Shown: positions 1 to 7,436 of the stretch, piece after piece | How positions within the stretch are numbered: position 1 is the stretch's first letter | Layout: the number at the start of each line of letters is the position of its first letter | Source of the DNA: DATHNF01 sp035486285 | GTDB taxonomy: Bacteria > Patescibacteriota > Saccharimonadia > Saccharimonadales > UBA4665 | Assembly (NCBI GenBank): GCA_035486285.1 | Contig: DATHNF010000036.1 | Span: 1-12,464, forward strand | DNA: 12,464 nucleotides | Reading direction: 5' to 3' | Program-made: the position numbers and the translations under genes | Notes under the pieces: model-generated | What the model was told of the DNA's origin: nothing | Seen by the model: only the letters and a program-made list of their open reading frames with translations | The model's database searches: none

Positions 1-278
1 CGAGCACCCCCACGCTGATACTGCTCCACCGTCCATTGGACACTGCTTCCAGGGCGTATTTCTCCCTCGCTGGGCGACCGACGTTTGTGCTCGGCGATAA
101 CAGCCACGCCATGATTGCCAGCAATAGCCTCAACCAGGCCAACAGAAGCCTCGGATTGGTCATGCATTTGCTCTACTAATTGCTCGAGTGTTTCAAGCTC
201 CTGACAGTGGACAGTATACTCGCGGGCAGCCTGATAATAAGGGGCGAGACGTTCATGAGTAGCAGGTTGATTCGACAT
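1..278 (-). CDS. Unidentified protein, N-terminal part (runs off the window)
   Basis: The frame is open on the minus strand from an ATG at 278 to the window edge, giving the first 92 residues with no stop. The visible part starts MSNQPATHERLAPYYQAARE and is rich in Glu, Gln and His. The stretch from about residue 15 to 60 has the spacing of an amphipathic helix or coiled coil (YTVHCQELETLEQLVEQM). The following segment, AIAGNHGVAVIAEHKRRS, looks more compact. There is no signal peptide or membrane segment in this part. The ATG was chosen because an AT-rich promoter-like segment with TACAAT at 298-293 lies just upstream and no earlier start is apparent. It lies about 60 bases downstream of the tRNA-Leu on the same strand. 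I do not recognise the family; the rest lies outside the window. Confidence 0.6.
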   Translation of the reverse strand, partial: MSNQPATHERLAPYYQAAREYTVHCQELETLEQLVEQMHDQSEASVGLVEAIAGNHGVAVIAEHKRRSPSEGEIRPGSSVQWTVEQYQRGGA

Positions 279-287
279 AATTGAGTT

Positions 288-298
288 ATCTTATTGTA
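288..298 (-). promoter_or_regulatory. Candidate -10 region of the partial gene at 1-278
   Basis: On the minus strand, TACAAT (298-293) overlaps TAAGAT (293-288). Either could act as a -10 box, placing transcription start within about 10 bases of the ATG at 278. No clear -35 or Shine-Dalgarno sequence is visible. The call is by eye only. Confidence 0.35.
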
Positions 299-337
299 GC
301 AAGGAGTAAAACGTTGCTAATAGAACCGTATTGTACA

Positions 338-424
338 TGGTGCCGCGGGACGGACTTGAACCGTCACGAGCTTGCGCTCACAGGATTTTGAGTCCAGCGT
401 GTCTACCAATTCCACCACCGCGGC
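338..424 (-). tRNA. tRNA-Leu (anticodon CAA)
   Basis: The minus strand folds as a class II tRNA of 87 bases including an encoded CCA. The acceptor stem pairs GCCGCGG (424-418) with CCGCGGC (348-342), followed by discriminator A and CCA. The D-arm carries the usual TGGTAGAC. The anticodon stem CTGGA/TCCTG has one T-T mismatch and encloses loop CTCAAAA with anticodon CAA (390-388), reading UUG leucine codons. The variable arm is long, with a GTGAGC-GCAA-GCTCAC hairpin, as expected for leucine. The T-arm contains GGTTCAAGTCC. All conserved elements are present, so it is probably functional. Confidence 0.96.
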
Positions 425-453
425 TAGCTATGTGAGGTAGGCTACAAGGGGTA

Positions 454-466
454 ATTGTACTATACT
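454..466. promoter_or_regulatory. Candidate divergent -10 elements between tRNA-Leu and the sortase gene
   Basis: TATACT on the plus strand (461-466) faces the sortase gene and would give a leader of about 28 bases. On the minus strand TATAGT (464-459) and TACAAT (459-454) face the tRNA, which starts about 30 bases on. GGAGG at 468-472 resembles a Shine-Dalgarno sequence but lies too far (28 bases) from the ATG at 501 to serve it. No strong -35 box was found. Confidence 0.35.
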
Positions 467-500
467 TGGAGGTACAGGGCTAGATTAGCTTTGGTTTTAT

Positions 501-1826
501 ATGGCTACAGATTCCACCAACACATCAGCAGACAACGATCAACCGGACACGTCGAACGTATCAGATATTGCTCCTGATTCCCAGGTAGCGGCAAATTTGA
601 TTCGACAAAAGGTCTCACGGATATATGCCGATGAGCCAGACACGGCACAAGAACTGGCCGAAGCCGAGGCGGCGCCGCAGCGCAGCAAACATCAGCAATT
701 CATGTACGAGCTAAGCACCTCAGGCAAAGACCTAGCCGCTATTCAAACCGAGTGGCATGACTACTATCAGCAGCTACCAGCAAGTGAGCAGCACCAGGTA
801 TGGCACGAGTTTTACGCCAGTCAATCAGCACTAACCGGCCAGCCACAGGTTATCGCGGAGACGCCAGCCGCCATTCAGGCGTTAGCCCAACACAAGCATC
901 AAGCCACCGCCACCACATCTCGTAAACCTGGCAGCACCAAAGCCCGCAAACTCCGCGACGCCCGCAGTGCCGCCGATATACAAGCCGCTATTCGGCACAA
1001 GGTGAGCGCCGGCGGCCAATTACAAGCCAAACATCACCTACAGTCGCTGCTGTTCGGCCTCGGCATGGGCATGATTGTGGTCATCATCTTCCTCTTCGGC
1101 TTCTTCAACGAAGTCATCATCGCGCCCTTCATCCAGCCAAGTCGAGTTGCCGCGGCTACACCGCTGATCATCAGTAGCACCAGCGTAGCACCAACCACTA
1201 CGCCAGAAGTTATTATCCCCAAAATTAATGTCGAAATACCGGTTAACTACAACGAAACCTCAACCGACGAAAACGCTATCGAGAATGATTTGGAAGACGG
1301 CGTCGTGCACTACCCAACCACTGTTCTCCCAGGACAAACTGGCAACGCTGCCTTTTTCGGCCACAGCAGTAACAATATTTTTAATAAGGGGAAATATAAA
1401 TTCGCCTTCGTGCTGCTGCACACGCTAGTGCCAGGTGACACCTTCTATTTGACCTATGGCGACAAGGTCTACGTCTACAAGGTCATATCCCGCACTATTG
1501 TCGACCCCAGTGATGTCGGCGTTCTCGGACCCGTCCCTGGCCAGACGGCTACTGCCACCCTGATTACCTGCGACCCTCCCGGAACCAGCCTACACCGCCT
1601 AATAGTTGTCGGCCAGCAGATTAGCCCCGACCCGTCCGGCAATACCCAGCCAACTACAACCGCTACGACCACCAGCACGCCGACTAGTTTACCCGGTAAC
1701 GGACCGACACTTTGGAGCCGTTTCATCCGCACCGGTCTCGGCAAAGCCAGCATAGTTATCGTACTAGTGGCCGCCTTCTTGTTTATTGTTCGCTGGTTCA
1801 ACAAACCCCTCCGCCCGAAGCCCTAA
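501..1826 (+). CDS. Sortase family transpeptidase, two-pass membrane protein
   Basis: Sortases join proteins with a C-terminal sorting signal to cell-surface acceptors by a Cys-His-Arg mechanism on the outer face of the membrane. All three residues are visible: His288 in FFGHSSN, Cys357 in the TLITCDPPG motif and Arg366 in SLHRLIV. The core sits at about 240-375. The 441 residues are ordered as a long hydrophilic cytoplasmic region (1-183), a membrane segment (about 184-203), the sortase domain, a Thr/Pro-rich linker (380-400) and a second membrane segment (about 416-430) with a basic tail. The proline after TLxTC and the C-terminal anchor fit class D/E-like sortases; the subclass is inference. 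The 180-residue cytoplasmic extension is much longer than usual and I recognise no domain in it. No LPxTG-type substrate is encoded in the window. The ATG at 501 has no nearby Shine-Dalgarno sequence. Confidence 0.93.
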   Translation: MATDSTNTSADNDQPDTSNVSDIAPDSQVAANLIRQKVSRIYADEPDTAQELAEAEAAPQRSKHQQFMYELSTSGKDLAAIQTEWHDYYQQLPASEQHQVWHEFYASQSALTGQPQVIAETPAAIQALAQHKHQATATTSRKPGSTKARKLRDARSAADIQAAIRHKVSAGGQLQAKHHLQSLLFGLGMGMIVVIIFLFGFFNEVIIAPFIQPSRVAAATPLIISSTSVAPTTTPEVIIPKINVEIPVNYNETSTDENAIENDLEDGVVHYPTTVLPGQTGNAAFFGHSSNNIFNKGKYKFAFVLLHTLVPGDTFYLTYGDKVYVYKVISRTIVDPSDVGVLGPVPGQTATATLITCDPPGTSLHRLIVVGQQISPDPSGNTQPTTTATTTSTPTSLPGNGPTLWSRFIRTGLGKASIVIVLVAAFLFIVRWFNKPLRPKP

Positions 1827-1833
1827 CCAATCA

Positions 1834-1884
1834 AATCATGCCCTCCAGGGCATTCCCTTGTCCCGCCCTGGAGAGAGCCTGATT
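1834..1884. terminator. Inverted repeat between convergent genes, probable bidirectional terminator
   Basis: A perfect 9-bp stem, CTCCAGGGC (1843-1851) with GCCCTGGAG (1865-1873), encloses a 13-base loop. An outer pair AATCA (1834-1838) with TGATT (1880-1884) extends it. It sits between the stop codons of the sortase gene and the facing PEGA-protein gene, which is the expected position for a shared terminator. Neither side has a run of T residues, so intrinsic termination is not certain. Confidence 0.5.
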
Positions 1885-1897
1885 AAGAATAGGGTAT

Positions 1898-3382
1898 CTA
1901 CAAGTCTGGCGGCGTCAGCAAAGCCGTCTGCGCAAGCTCCGTCTGCCCAGCAGGTGTGGCCGTAGTATCAGGCGCCACATCATACACATATTTATAATCC
2001 GGCGCGAATGCCGGCACATAACTCCCAGCAGCCGCCATGAGCACTTGCTGGTTCGTACCATCGTAGTCGAACACCACTAGCTTGCCACCGCTCACATACG
2101 TCAAACGATCGCCATCCATCCACGTAGCATGAACCTGTGGCGCGTCAAGCGGCTGACTGGCCGTGTAGTTATAGCCCTTGGTATTCTCGATGTCATAGAC
2201 GCCAAACTGCGTGCCGTTTTCGGCGACGATAAACTGCGCATTGTCCGAAAAACTCAAGTAATTAGGTGCGGTGACGTGCAGTACTTGAGAAGGAACAAGA
2301 GCATGGCCCGGAGCAGCGGCCAATTGGCTGACTGGATCTTCATAAATATACACTTTGTTTTCGCTGCTAGCACCAGCCGCTACATATAAGGTGCCGCTGT
2401 ATTTGGTCAAATCCAACAGATAGGTTGTAGCGGCTGGAAAGGTATGAATAGCGTACGTTTGACTACCTATTTGCATCTTGACCAACACTTTGCCACTGGG
2501 CGCACCACTATCGGTGGCATAGAGCAGGGTATCGCTGCCGTATGACTGGTAGGCTAGGATATGCTGCTGGGCCAGCACTGGGGTTGGAGACTGCAATGAG
2601 GCTGTTTGTAGGTCATCGGTGGTCGCGTTATATAGATAATAATGATTATACTTTTTATCGACCAGCGTTAGTTTGGTTGGGGTAGTCGACAGGGTAGTAT
2701 TTAAGTTCACGGACTGCGCGGGATCGGCCCGATTGATCAGGATGAACTCGCTTTTGCCATCATAGTTATGCTGTAACACGATGTGCTGGTTATCGTCGGC
2801 CCACTCTTCCAACTGCCAACTCTCGCTACTAGTGGCCTTGGTTAAGAGATTAGCTGGCAACGTAATGTCAGTGGGCGCCTTGGTAGGATTCTTGAGATCG
2901 AACAGATCAAAACTGGTCATAGACCCCGGTACTTCGACCAGCAGCCAACGACGGTCGGGGCTTTGTGTAACCAAACCGGGGGCACCGGTATACGCTTGGA
3001 TTTTCTTGGAAACCAGCGTCTTAGGGAAGAGCACTGGATAGTCGAAGTGCTCGACACTGCCACCATCCAACTCAATAGTTCGCTGCCAACTACGATAGCC
3101 ACTGCGGTTCAGGGTTATACGGTAAATACCAGAGGTTAGCACCAGGCGAGTGTTGGTCGTGGCTTTGAGCGTGTTATTGACATAAATATTAGCCGGATTA
3201 GGTTGACTGGAGAAAAACGTCAAACCGCTCTGGGTAACCGTGCCATTCTTGCCGATCCCAAAGCCATACGCCTGGTACAAGAGAATTAAGGCCCCGGTAG
3301 CAATCGCCACCGCCAGACAAACGTAACCCACCAACAAAATAATGCGGTGCCGAAATTGTTTGCCAGTATCTAAGTAATCCAT
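1898..3382 (-). CDS. PEGA-domain membrane protein with a propeller-like extracytoplasmic region
   Basis: The protein of 494 residues has a short cytoplasmic N terminus, one membrane segment (about 14-36) and a long exported part. Residues about 52-105 read as a PEGA-type beta domain (NPANIYVNNTLKATTNTRL, then SGIYRITLNRSGYRSWQRT), a fold found in surface proteins and thought to bind or space envelope components. The rest shows recurring short units such as SPDRRWLLVEV, YNHYYLYNATTDD, DNAQFIVAEN and DYKYVYDV, typical of WD40/TolB-like beta propellers. I chose the ATG at 3382 rather than the one 30 bases upstream because TAGAAT (3395-3390) lies 7 bases before it, fitting leaderless transcription. 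The gene converges on the sortase gene and diverges from the next gene. No enzyme motif is seen; the role is probably structural or in cell-surface binding. Confidence 0.85.
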   Translation of the reverse strand: MDYLDTGKQFRHRIILLVGYVCLAVAIATGALILLYQAYGFGIGKNGTVTQSGLTFFSSQPNPANIYVNNTLKATTNTRLVLTSGIYRITLNRSGYRSWQRTIELDGGSVEHFDYPVLFPKTLVSKKIQAYTGAPGLVTQSPDRRWLLVEVPGSMTSFDLFDLKNPTKAPTDITLPANLLTKATSSESWQLEEWADDNQHIVLQHNYDGKSEFILINRADPAQSVNLNTTLSTTPTKLTLVDKKYNHYYLYNATTDDLQTASLQSPTPVLAQQHILAYQSYGSDTLLYATDSGAPSGKVLVKMQIGSQTYAIHTFPAATTYLLDLTKYSGTLYVAAGASSENKVYIYEDPVSQLAAAPGHALVPSQVLHVTAPNYLSFSDNAQFIVAENGTQFGVYDIENTKGYNYTASQPLDAPQVHATWMDGDRLTYVSGGKLVVFDYDGTNQQVLMAAAGSYVPAFAPDYKYVYDVAPDTTATPAGQTELAQTALLTPPDL

Positions 3383-3389
3383 GCGTTCT

Positions 3390-3395
3390 ATTCTA
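3390..3395 (-). promoter_or_regulatory. -10 box (TAGAAT) of the PEGA-protein gene
   Basis: TAGAAT on the minus strand ends 7 bases before the ATG at 3382, so transcription would begin at or next to the start codon. The same spacing is seen before gltX and the DUF3048 gene. The alternative upstream ATG at 3412 would lie ahead of this promoter. Confidence 0.5.
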
Positions 3396-3515
3396 ATGGT
3401 AGCAAACGGCAACCCTAAAGCGTAGCCGCAAAAGCGCCTATCGGCTCAAAAAGAGTTAGCAGGAGTTTGATTTGTGGCTGGGCCAGTAAACTTGAAGGGG
3501 CTTGTGTCATCCCAC

Positions 3516-3523
3516 AGGAGGAG
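3516..3523 (+). promoter_or_regulatory. Strong Shine-Dalgarno-like sequence without a canonical start codon
   Basis: AGGAGGAG is a near-ideal Shine-Dalgarno sequence. At the proper distance the only codon in frame with the following gene is ATA (3529). The first normal in-frame start, GTG at 3565, is 41 bases downstream. It may be fortuitous, or it may decide an unusual start for the next gene. Confidence 0.4.
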
Positions 3524-3564
3524 TTAAGATATATAAGCATTACCCTCATAGAGATAAGGTATCC

Positions 3565-4632
3565 GTGGGCAAAAACAACACTATCGTAACCAATAGCAAC
3601 CAGCATCACGCCGCTACCGGACCCAAACCGACTGCCAGGCGTAATGTCGATGGCATAATTACGCAGCCAGGTCCAACAATGTCAATGAAGCCTCGCGCCA
3701 AGGTCCAAGCCCCGCAGGTTCGCGCCAAAACTCCGGCTGAAGCCCACACTCCTCAGCCCGCCCAGACGCTCATGCGCCGGGCGGTTAAGAAGCCTGGTCC
3801 AAGCCTTAAGCGCCGCGTTACCGCCCAAAGCGCGCTAGCTACGACAGCAGGCCAGCCAAAAGCAGCAGTACTAGCCAAACTATCTGTTGCCGAGCTTGAC
3901 GCCAAGCGCCTACAGCACGCCCAACAAGTTGCTAAAAGCCGCTTAATCAGCCGTTTCGGCGGTATCGGCTCGTCAGCCGCTCCAACTGTAACCCCACTAG
4001 CCCCAACACCAAATCCACACCCGACCACCAAGCAAGCTGCCGCAGCACCAAGCGTCACCATCTCGCACGTAGCAACCCCGCCCAAACGACCCCGTACGAC
4101 CGCCGACATGCTAGAGAAGGCTTTGCAGCAGGCCACTAGCCACCAACAACCTCCGCCGAAGCGTCGGCGGTTGGGTGCCGCCAAGCGAATAACCAGCATT
4201 AGCGCCGCGGTTTTGGCCGTCCTGGTGCTAGCAGGCTTCGTGGCATTGCAGAATTTACCCGGGCTACGGCTGCGGATGGCTTCTGACAAAGCCGGGTTCA
4301 CGGCCAGTCTGCCAGACTACCAGCCAGGAGGTTATCACCTCAGTCATCTCAGCTACAGTCCTGGCGTCGTGGCGCTGCAGTTCCAGACCAAGAGCAGCAG
4401 CCGCGCCTACAATATTACGGAGAAGACTTCTAGCTGGGATAGCAACACGCTGCGTGACATGTTCGTGGCTAGTGCTAGTCCGCAATATCAAACCGTGCAG
4501 TCCGGCGGCCGGACGCTCTACTTCCTCAGTCAGCAGCAGGTCACATGGGTCAACAGTGGTATCTGGTACCAGGTACAGGGCAACAGCTCCTTGGACAACC
4601 AACAGCTTGTCCAGCTGGCCACCAGCATGTAG
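3565..4632 (+). CDS. Single-pass membrane protein with C-terminal DUF4367-like domain
   Basis: The GTG at 3565 gives 355 residues. The frame is open further upstream to a TTG at 3502, and an ATA at 3529 follows a strong Shine-Dalgarno sequence, so the start is uncertain. Residues 1 to about 205 are a low-complexity cytoplasmic region rich in Ala, Pro, Lys, Arg and Gln (PPPKRRRLGAAKR just before the membrane). One membrane segment follows at about 211-230. The exported part, about 245-354, resembles DUF4367, a family seen in anti-sigma-factor-like and lipoprotein-associated proteins: an opening like FTASLPDYQPGGYHL, a central GGRTLYFLSQQQVTWVNSG and a closing LDNQQLVQLATSM. The layout would suit a sensor or scaffold with a long cytoplasmic tail. 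No sigma factor gene is adjacent, so an anti-sigma role is not supported. The tail is basic enough to bind nucleic acid or acidic partners, but that is speculation. Confidence 0.8.
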   Translation: MGKNNTIVTNSNQHHAATGPKPTARRNVDGIITQPGPTMSMKPRAKVQAPQVRAKTPAEAHTPQPAQTLMRRAVKKPGPSLKRRVTAQSALATTAGQPKAAVLAKLSVAELDAKRLQHAQQVAKSRLISRFGGIGSSAAPTVTPLAPTPNPHPTTKQAAAAPSVTISHVATPPKRPRTTADMLEKALQQATSHQQPPPKRRRLGAAKRITSISAAVLAVLVLAGFVALQNLPGLRLRMASDKAGFTASLPDYQPGGYHLSHLSYSPGVVALQFQTKSSSRAYNITEKTSSWDSNTLRDMFVASASPQYQTVQSGGRTLYFLSQQQVTWVNSGIWYQVQGNSSLDNQQLVQLATSM

Positions 4633-4659
4633 CCGTTTCCCGTAAAGCCGTCTTTCTCT

Positions 4660-4665
4660 TATAAT
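4660..4665 (+). promoter_or_regulatory. -10 box (TATAAT) of gltX
   Basis: A perfect TATAAT ends 8 bases before the ATG at 4674, leaving no room for a ribosome-binding site and predicting a leaderless transcript. No clear -35 sequence is seen. Confidence 0.6.
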
Positions 4666-4673
4666 AAGACCCT

Positions 4674-6104
4674 ATGAAGCCAGTCCGAACCCGATTTGCC
4701 CCCAGTCCAACCGGTTATTTGCACGTGGGCGGGATTCGTACGGCGCTGTTTGCCTGGCTGACAGCACGACAGGCCAAGGGCAAATTTATCCTGCGCTTCG
4801 AAGACACTGACCAGAAACGGGAGGTTGCAGGAGCCAGGGAACACCTTATCAAGAGCCTCCGGGCCCTAGGATTGGACTATGACGAAGGGCCGGATATTGG
4901 CGGTCCTTACGCGCCCTATGTCCAGAGCGAACGCCTCGATAGCTATAAACGTTGGGCAGACAAGCTCATTGCTGCTGGCCGGGCGTACGCGGACCCGTAT
5001 ACTGCCGAGGAGGTGCAAGCCTTTCGCGAGCAGGCTCAAGCCGCCAAGCAACCATTCCTATATCGCAACCAACGCCCCGATAAGCCTCCCGTCTGGGATG
5101 GCAGCCAGCCACTGCGTTTCAAGTCCGAACCCCGGAGCTACGAATGGCACGACGAAGTGATGGGTGACCTACATAGTGGGCCAGAGGTAATTGACGACTT
5201 TATCCTAATCAAATCCGACGGCTTTCCAACCTACAACTTCGCCCACATTGTCGACGATGCCGAAATGGAAATCAGCCACGTCATGCGCGGCCAAGAGTTC
5301 CTGGCCAGCGTGCCCAACTACCTTAACCTTTACGAGGCGCTCGGCTTCACACCGCCAGTGCTGGCCACCTTGCCACACGTACTGGGGCCGGATGGCAATA
5401 AGAAGCTGAGCAAACGCGACGGTGCCAAGGACGTGCTCGACTATATTCGCGACGGCTTCCTGCCGGACACGCTGATTAACTTCATGGCGTCGCTGGGGTG
5501 GAATGACGGCACTGAGCAGGAAATCTTCAGTCGCCAAGAGCTAATTGACAAGTTCAAGTTATCGCATATTCAGCGCAGCGGCGCCCGTTTCGATACTCGG
5601 CGCCTGGAGTGGATGAACGGTTATTGGATCCGGCAGCTACCGCTTGATGAGCTATTTGTAAAAGTACAAAGGTTTTGGCCGGAGGAAGCCGCTTCGGTCA
5701 GTGATGGCTACAAGAAGCAAGTGCTTGGGTTGGTTCAGGAACGTCTCAAGTATTTTGCCGAACTGCCGGAGTTGAGCCATTTCTTTTTTACTGATTTGCC
5801 AATCGACTCAAAGCTCATCACCGAACACAAACAGCTCAAAAAACTACCACCAACTGAGCTGAGACAACTGCTGGAGCAGGCCAGGGACACGCTGCAACAG
5901 AGTGACTTTACTATCGAAGACCTGACGACACGCCTCAACCAGCTGCTAGAACAGACCAGCCAGAAACCAGCCGTGTTGTTCAGCCTCATCCGTATCGCCA
6001 CCACCCAGGCCGCTGCCAGCCCCAGCCTGGCCGATACGCTCGCCGTTCTCGGCCATGACCGCAGCCTGGCGCGTATCGATGGCCAGCTCGCAGCCTGGCG
6101 CTAG
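4674..6104 (+). CDS. gltX: Glutamyl-tRNA synthetase
   Basis: The enzyme attaches glutamate to tRNA-Glu using ATP in the cytoplasm. It is a class I synthetase of 476 residues, the usual length for bacterial GltX. The ATP-binding HIGH-type motif appears as FAPSPTGYLHVGG (8-20) with HVGG at 17-20, and the KMSKS-type loop is KLSKR (244-248). Between them are the conserved FILRFEDTD, YASDP-like YADPY and DDFILIKSDGFPTYNFAHIVDD segments that bind the amino acid and the tRNA acceptor end. The C-terminal 150 residues form the helical anticodon-binding part. No zinc-binding Cys cluster is seen. Many bacteria without glutaminyl-tRNA synthetase use a non-discriminating GltX with GatCAB; this cannot be decided from the window. 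Start: ATG preceded by TATAAT at leaderless spacing. Confidence 0.98.
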   Translation: MKPVRTRFAPSPTGYLHVGGIRTALFAWLTARQAKGKFILRFEDTDQKREVAGAREHLIKSLRALGLDYDEGPDIGGPYAPYVQSERLDSYKRWADKLIAAGRAYADPYTAEEVQAFREQAQAAKQPFLYRNQRPDKPPVWDGSQPLRFKSEPRSYEWHDEVMGDLHSGPEVIDDFILIKSDGFPTYNFAHIVDDAEMEISHVMRGQEFLASVPNYLNLYEALGFTPPVLATLPHVLGPDGNKKLSKRDGAKDVLDYIRDGFLPDTLINFMASLGWNDGTEQEIFSRQELIDKFKLSHIQRSGARFDTRRLEWMNGYWIRQLPLDELFVKVQRFWPEEAASVSDGYKKQVLGLVQERLKYFAELPELSHFFFTDLPIDSKLITEHKQLKKLPPTELRQLLEQARDTLQQSDFTIEDLTTRLNQLLEQTSQKPAVLFSLIRIATTQAAASPSLADTLAVLGHDRSLARIDGQLAAWR

Positions 6105-6125
6105 ACTAGTTACCGTAAGCGTTGT

Positions 6126-6131
6126 TATACT
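6126..6131 (+). promoter_or_regulatory. -10 box (TATACT) of the DUF3048 gene
   Basis: TATACT ends 6 bases before the ATG at 6138, again predicting a leaderless mRNA. It gives the DUF3048-kinase pair a promoter of its own, separate from gltX. Confidence 0.5.
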
Positions 6132-6137
6132 AAAGCC

Positions 6138-7430
6138 ATGGATAGCGACTTCAAGCCGGACGAACGGCTGGGCGGGCCTTTGCAAGGCGAACATGACGAT
6201 GCCCAGCTCGAGACACCAAAACCGCATAGCGAAACTTTTCAAACACCTGAAGAAGTAGCTGCTTCTGATGATATTACCGAGCCAGCCGACCAAATAGCCA
6301 GTGAAGAGCTACCTGATGATAGTTCCGCCAAACAGCAATCATCAAAACCCGCGACGGGTTGGCGTGCCAAGCTGGCATTGCATTGGCCGCCCGGCAAAAA
6401 AGAGTGGATTGTTCTTGCTGTGGTGATTATGCTTGCCGGCATAGGTACTTTTTTATTTATTAGCCTCAGTAAGCCAACGCCCAAACCGGTAGCCACCGTC
6501 CAAACCATTAAGGCCAAACCGCTGCCCACCACCGTGCCCTCAACCCTCAGCGGCCTACCAGTTGATCCGCGCATCAACAAGCTGCCGGTGACTGGCGTAA
6601 TGATTGAGAATAGCGACCAAGCCCGGCCGCAATCGGGCTTGGGACAGGCTAGTGTTGTTTTTGAAGCGGTTGCTGAGGGCGGCATTACGCGTTTCTTGGC
6701 ACTCTACCAAGATACCGCGCCAGCTAATGTGGGCCCGATTCGTAGCGCCCGGCCATACTATATACAGTGGGCTCTTGGCTTTGATGCTGGGTATGCCCAT
6801 GTTGGCGGCAGCCCCGACGGGCTGGCCGACATTAAGACCTGGAATGTCCGTGACTTGGATGAATTTTATAACGGTAGCTTTTACCATCGAATTTCTTCGC
6901 GCGCCGCACCACATAACGTCTACACCGCTATAGCCACCCTTAATCAGCTAGAAGCTAGCAAAGGCTACACTAGTAGCACCTTTAGTGGTTTTCTCCGCAA
7001 GAAGGAGGCTCCCGTCAAAGTGCCAACAGCCAAGTCCATTAACTTGGTAATGTCCGGTCCCGACTACAACGTCCACTATGACTACGTTGCGGCCACCAAC
7101 AGCTATAACCGCAGCGAGGGCGGGGCAGCACAGATAGACGCCAATACCAATCAGCAAATATCGCCCAAAGTAGTTGTCGCCATGGTCATCCCCGAGACCC
7201 AAGGAGCCTTGGACGCCAGCGGCGCTTATTATTCTGACTACGCGGTAATCGGTAGCGGGCCAGTGGATGTTTTCCAGGACGGTACAGTCACAACCGGCAC
7301 TTGGACGAAGAGCAGCAATACCAGCCAAATCACGTTCGCTACCGCCTCCGGCCAGCCCCTCAAGCTCAACCCCGGCCAAACCTGGTTAACCGCGGTCTCC
7401 AGCTCTAGCGATATTAGTTATACGCCCTAG
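6138..7430 (+). CDS. DUF3048 (YerB-like) membrane-anchored envelope protein
   Basis: The protein of 430 residues has an acidic, Pro/Glu/Ser-rich cytoplasmic tail (1-85), one membrane segment (about 90-110), a Pro/Lys/Thr-rich linker and an exported domain from about 125 to the end. That domain carries hallmarks of DUF3048: LPVTGVMIENSDQARPQSGL, ASVVFEAVAEGGITRFLALYQD and VGPIRSARPYYIQWALGFDA near its start, and a closing GQTWL segment. DUF3048 proteins such as Bacillus YerB are usually lipoproteins of unknown biochemical role. Here the lipobox is replaced by a transmembrane anchor, and the acidic tail is unusual for the family. The stop codon is 6 bases before the histidine kinase gene, so the two are almost certainly co-transcribed. 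This suggests a sensing or envelope-maintenance link, which is inference. Confidence 0.9.
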   Translation: MDSDFKPDERLGGPLQGEHDDAQLETPKPHSETFQTPEEVAASDDITEPADQIASEELPDDSSAKQQSSKPATGWRAKLALHWPPGKKEWIVLAVVIMLAGIGTFLFISLSKPTPKPVATVQTIKAKPLPTTVPSTLSGLPVDPRINKLPVTGVMIENSDQARPQSGLGQASVVFEAVAEGGITRFLALYQDTAPANVGPIRSARPYYIQWALGFDAGYAHVGGSPDGLADIKTWNVRDLDEFYNGSFYHRISSRAAPHNVYTAIATLNQLEASKGYTSSTFSGFLRKKEAPVKVPTAKSINLVMSGPDYNVHYDYVAATNSYNRSEGGAAQIDANTNQQISPKVVVAMVIPETQGALDASGAYYSDYAVIGSGPVDVFQDGTVTTGTWTKSSNTSQITFATASGQPLKLNPGQTWLTAVSSSSDISYTP

Positions 7431-7436
7431 GCCACC

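Noticed and set aside
3753..4301. 182-aa minus-strand ORF
   Set aside because: It is the antisense shadow of the low-complexity, GC-rich tail of the DUF4367-like protein.
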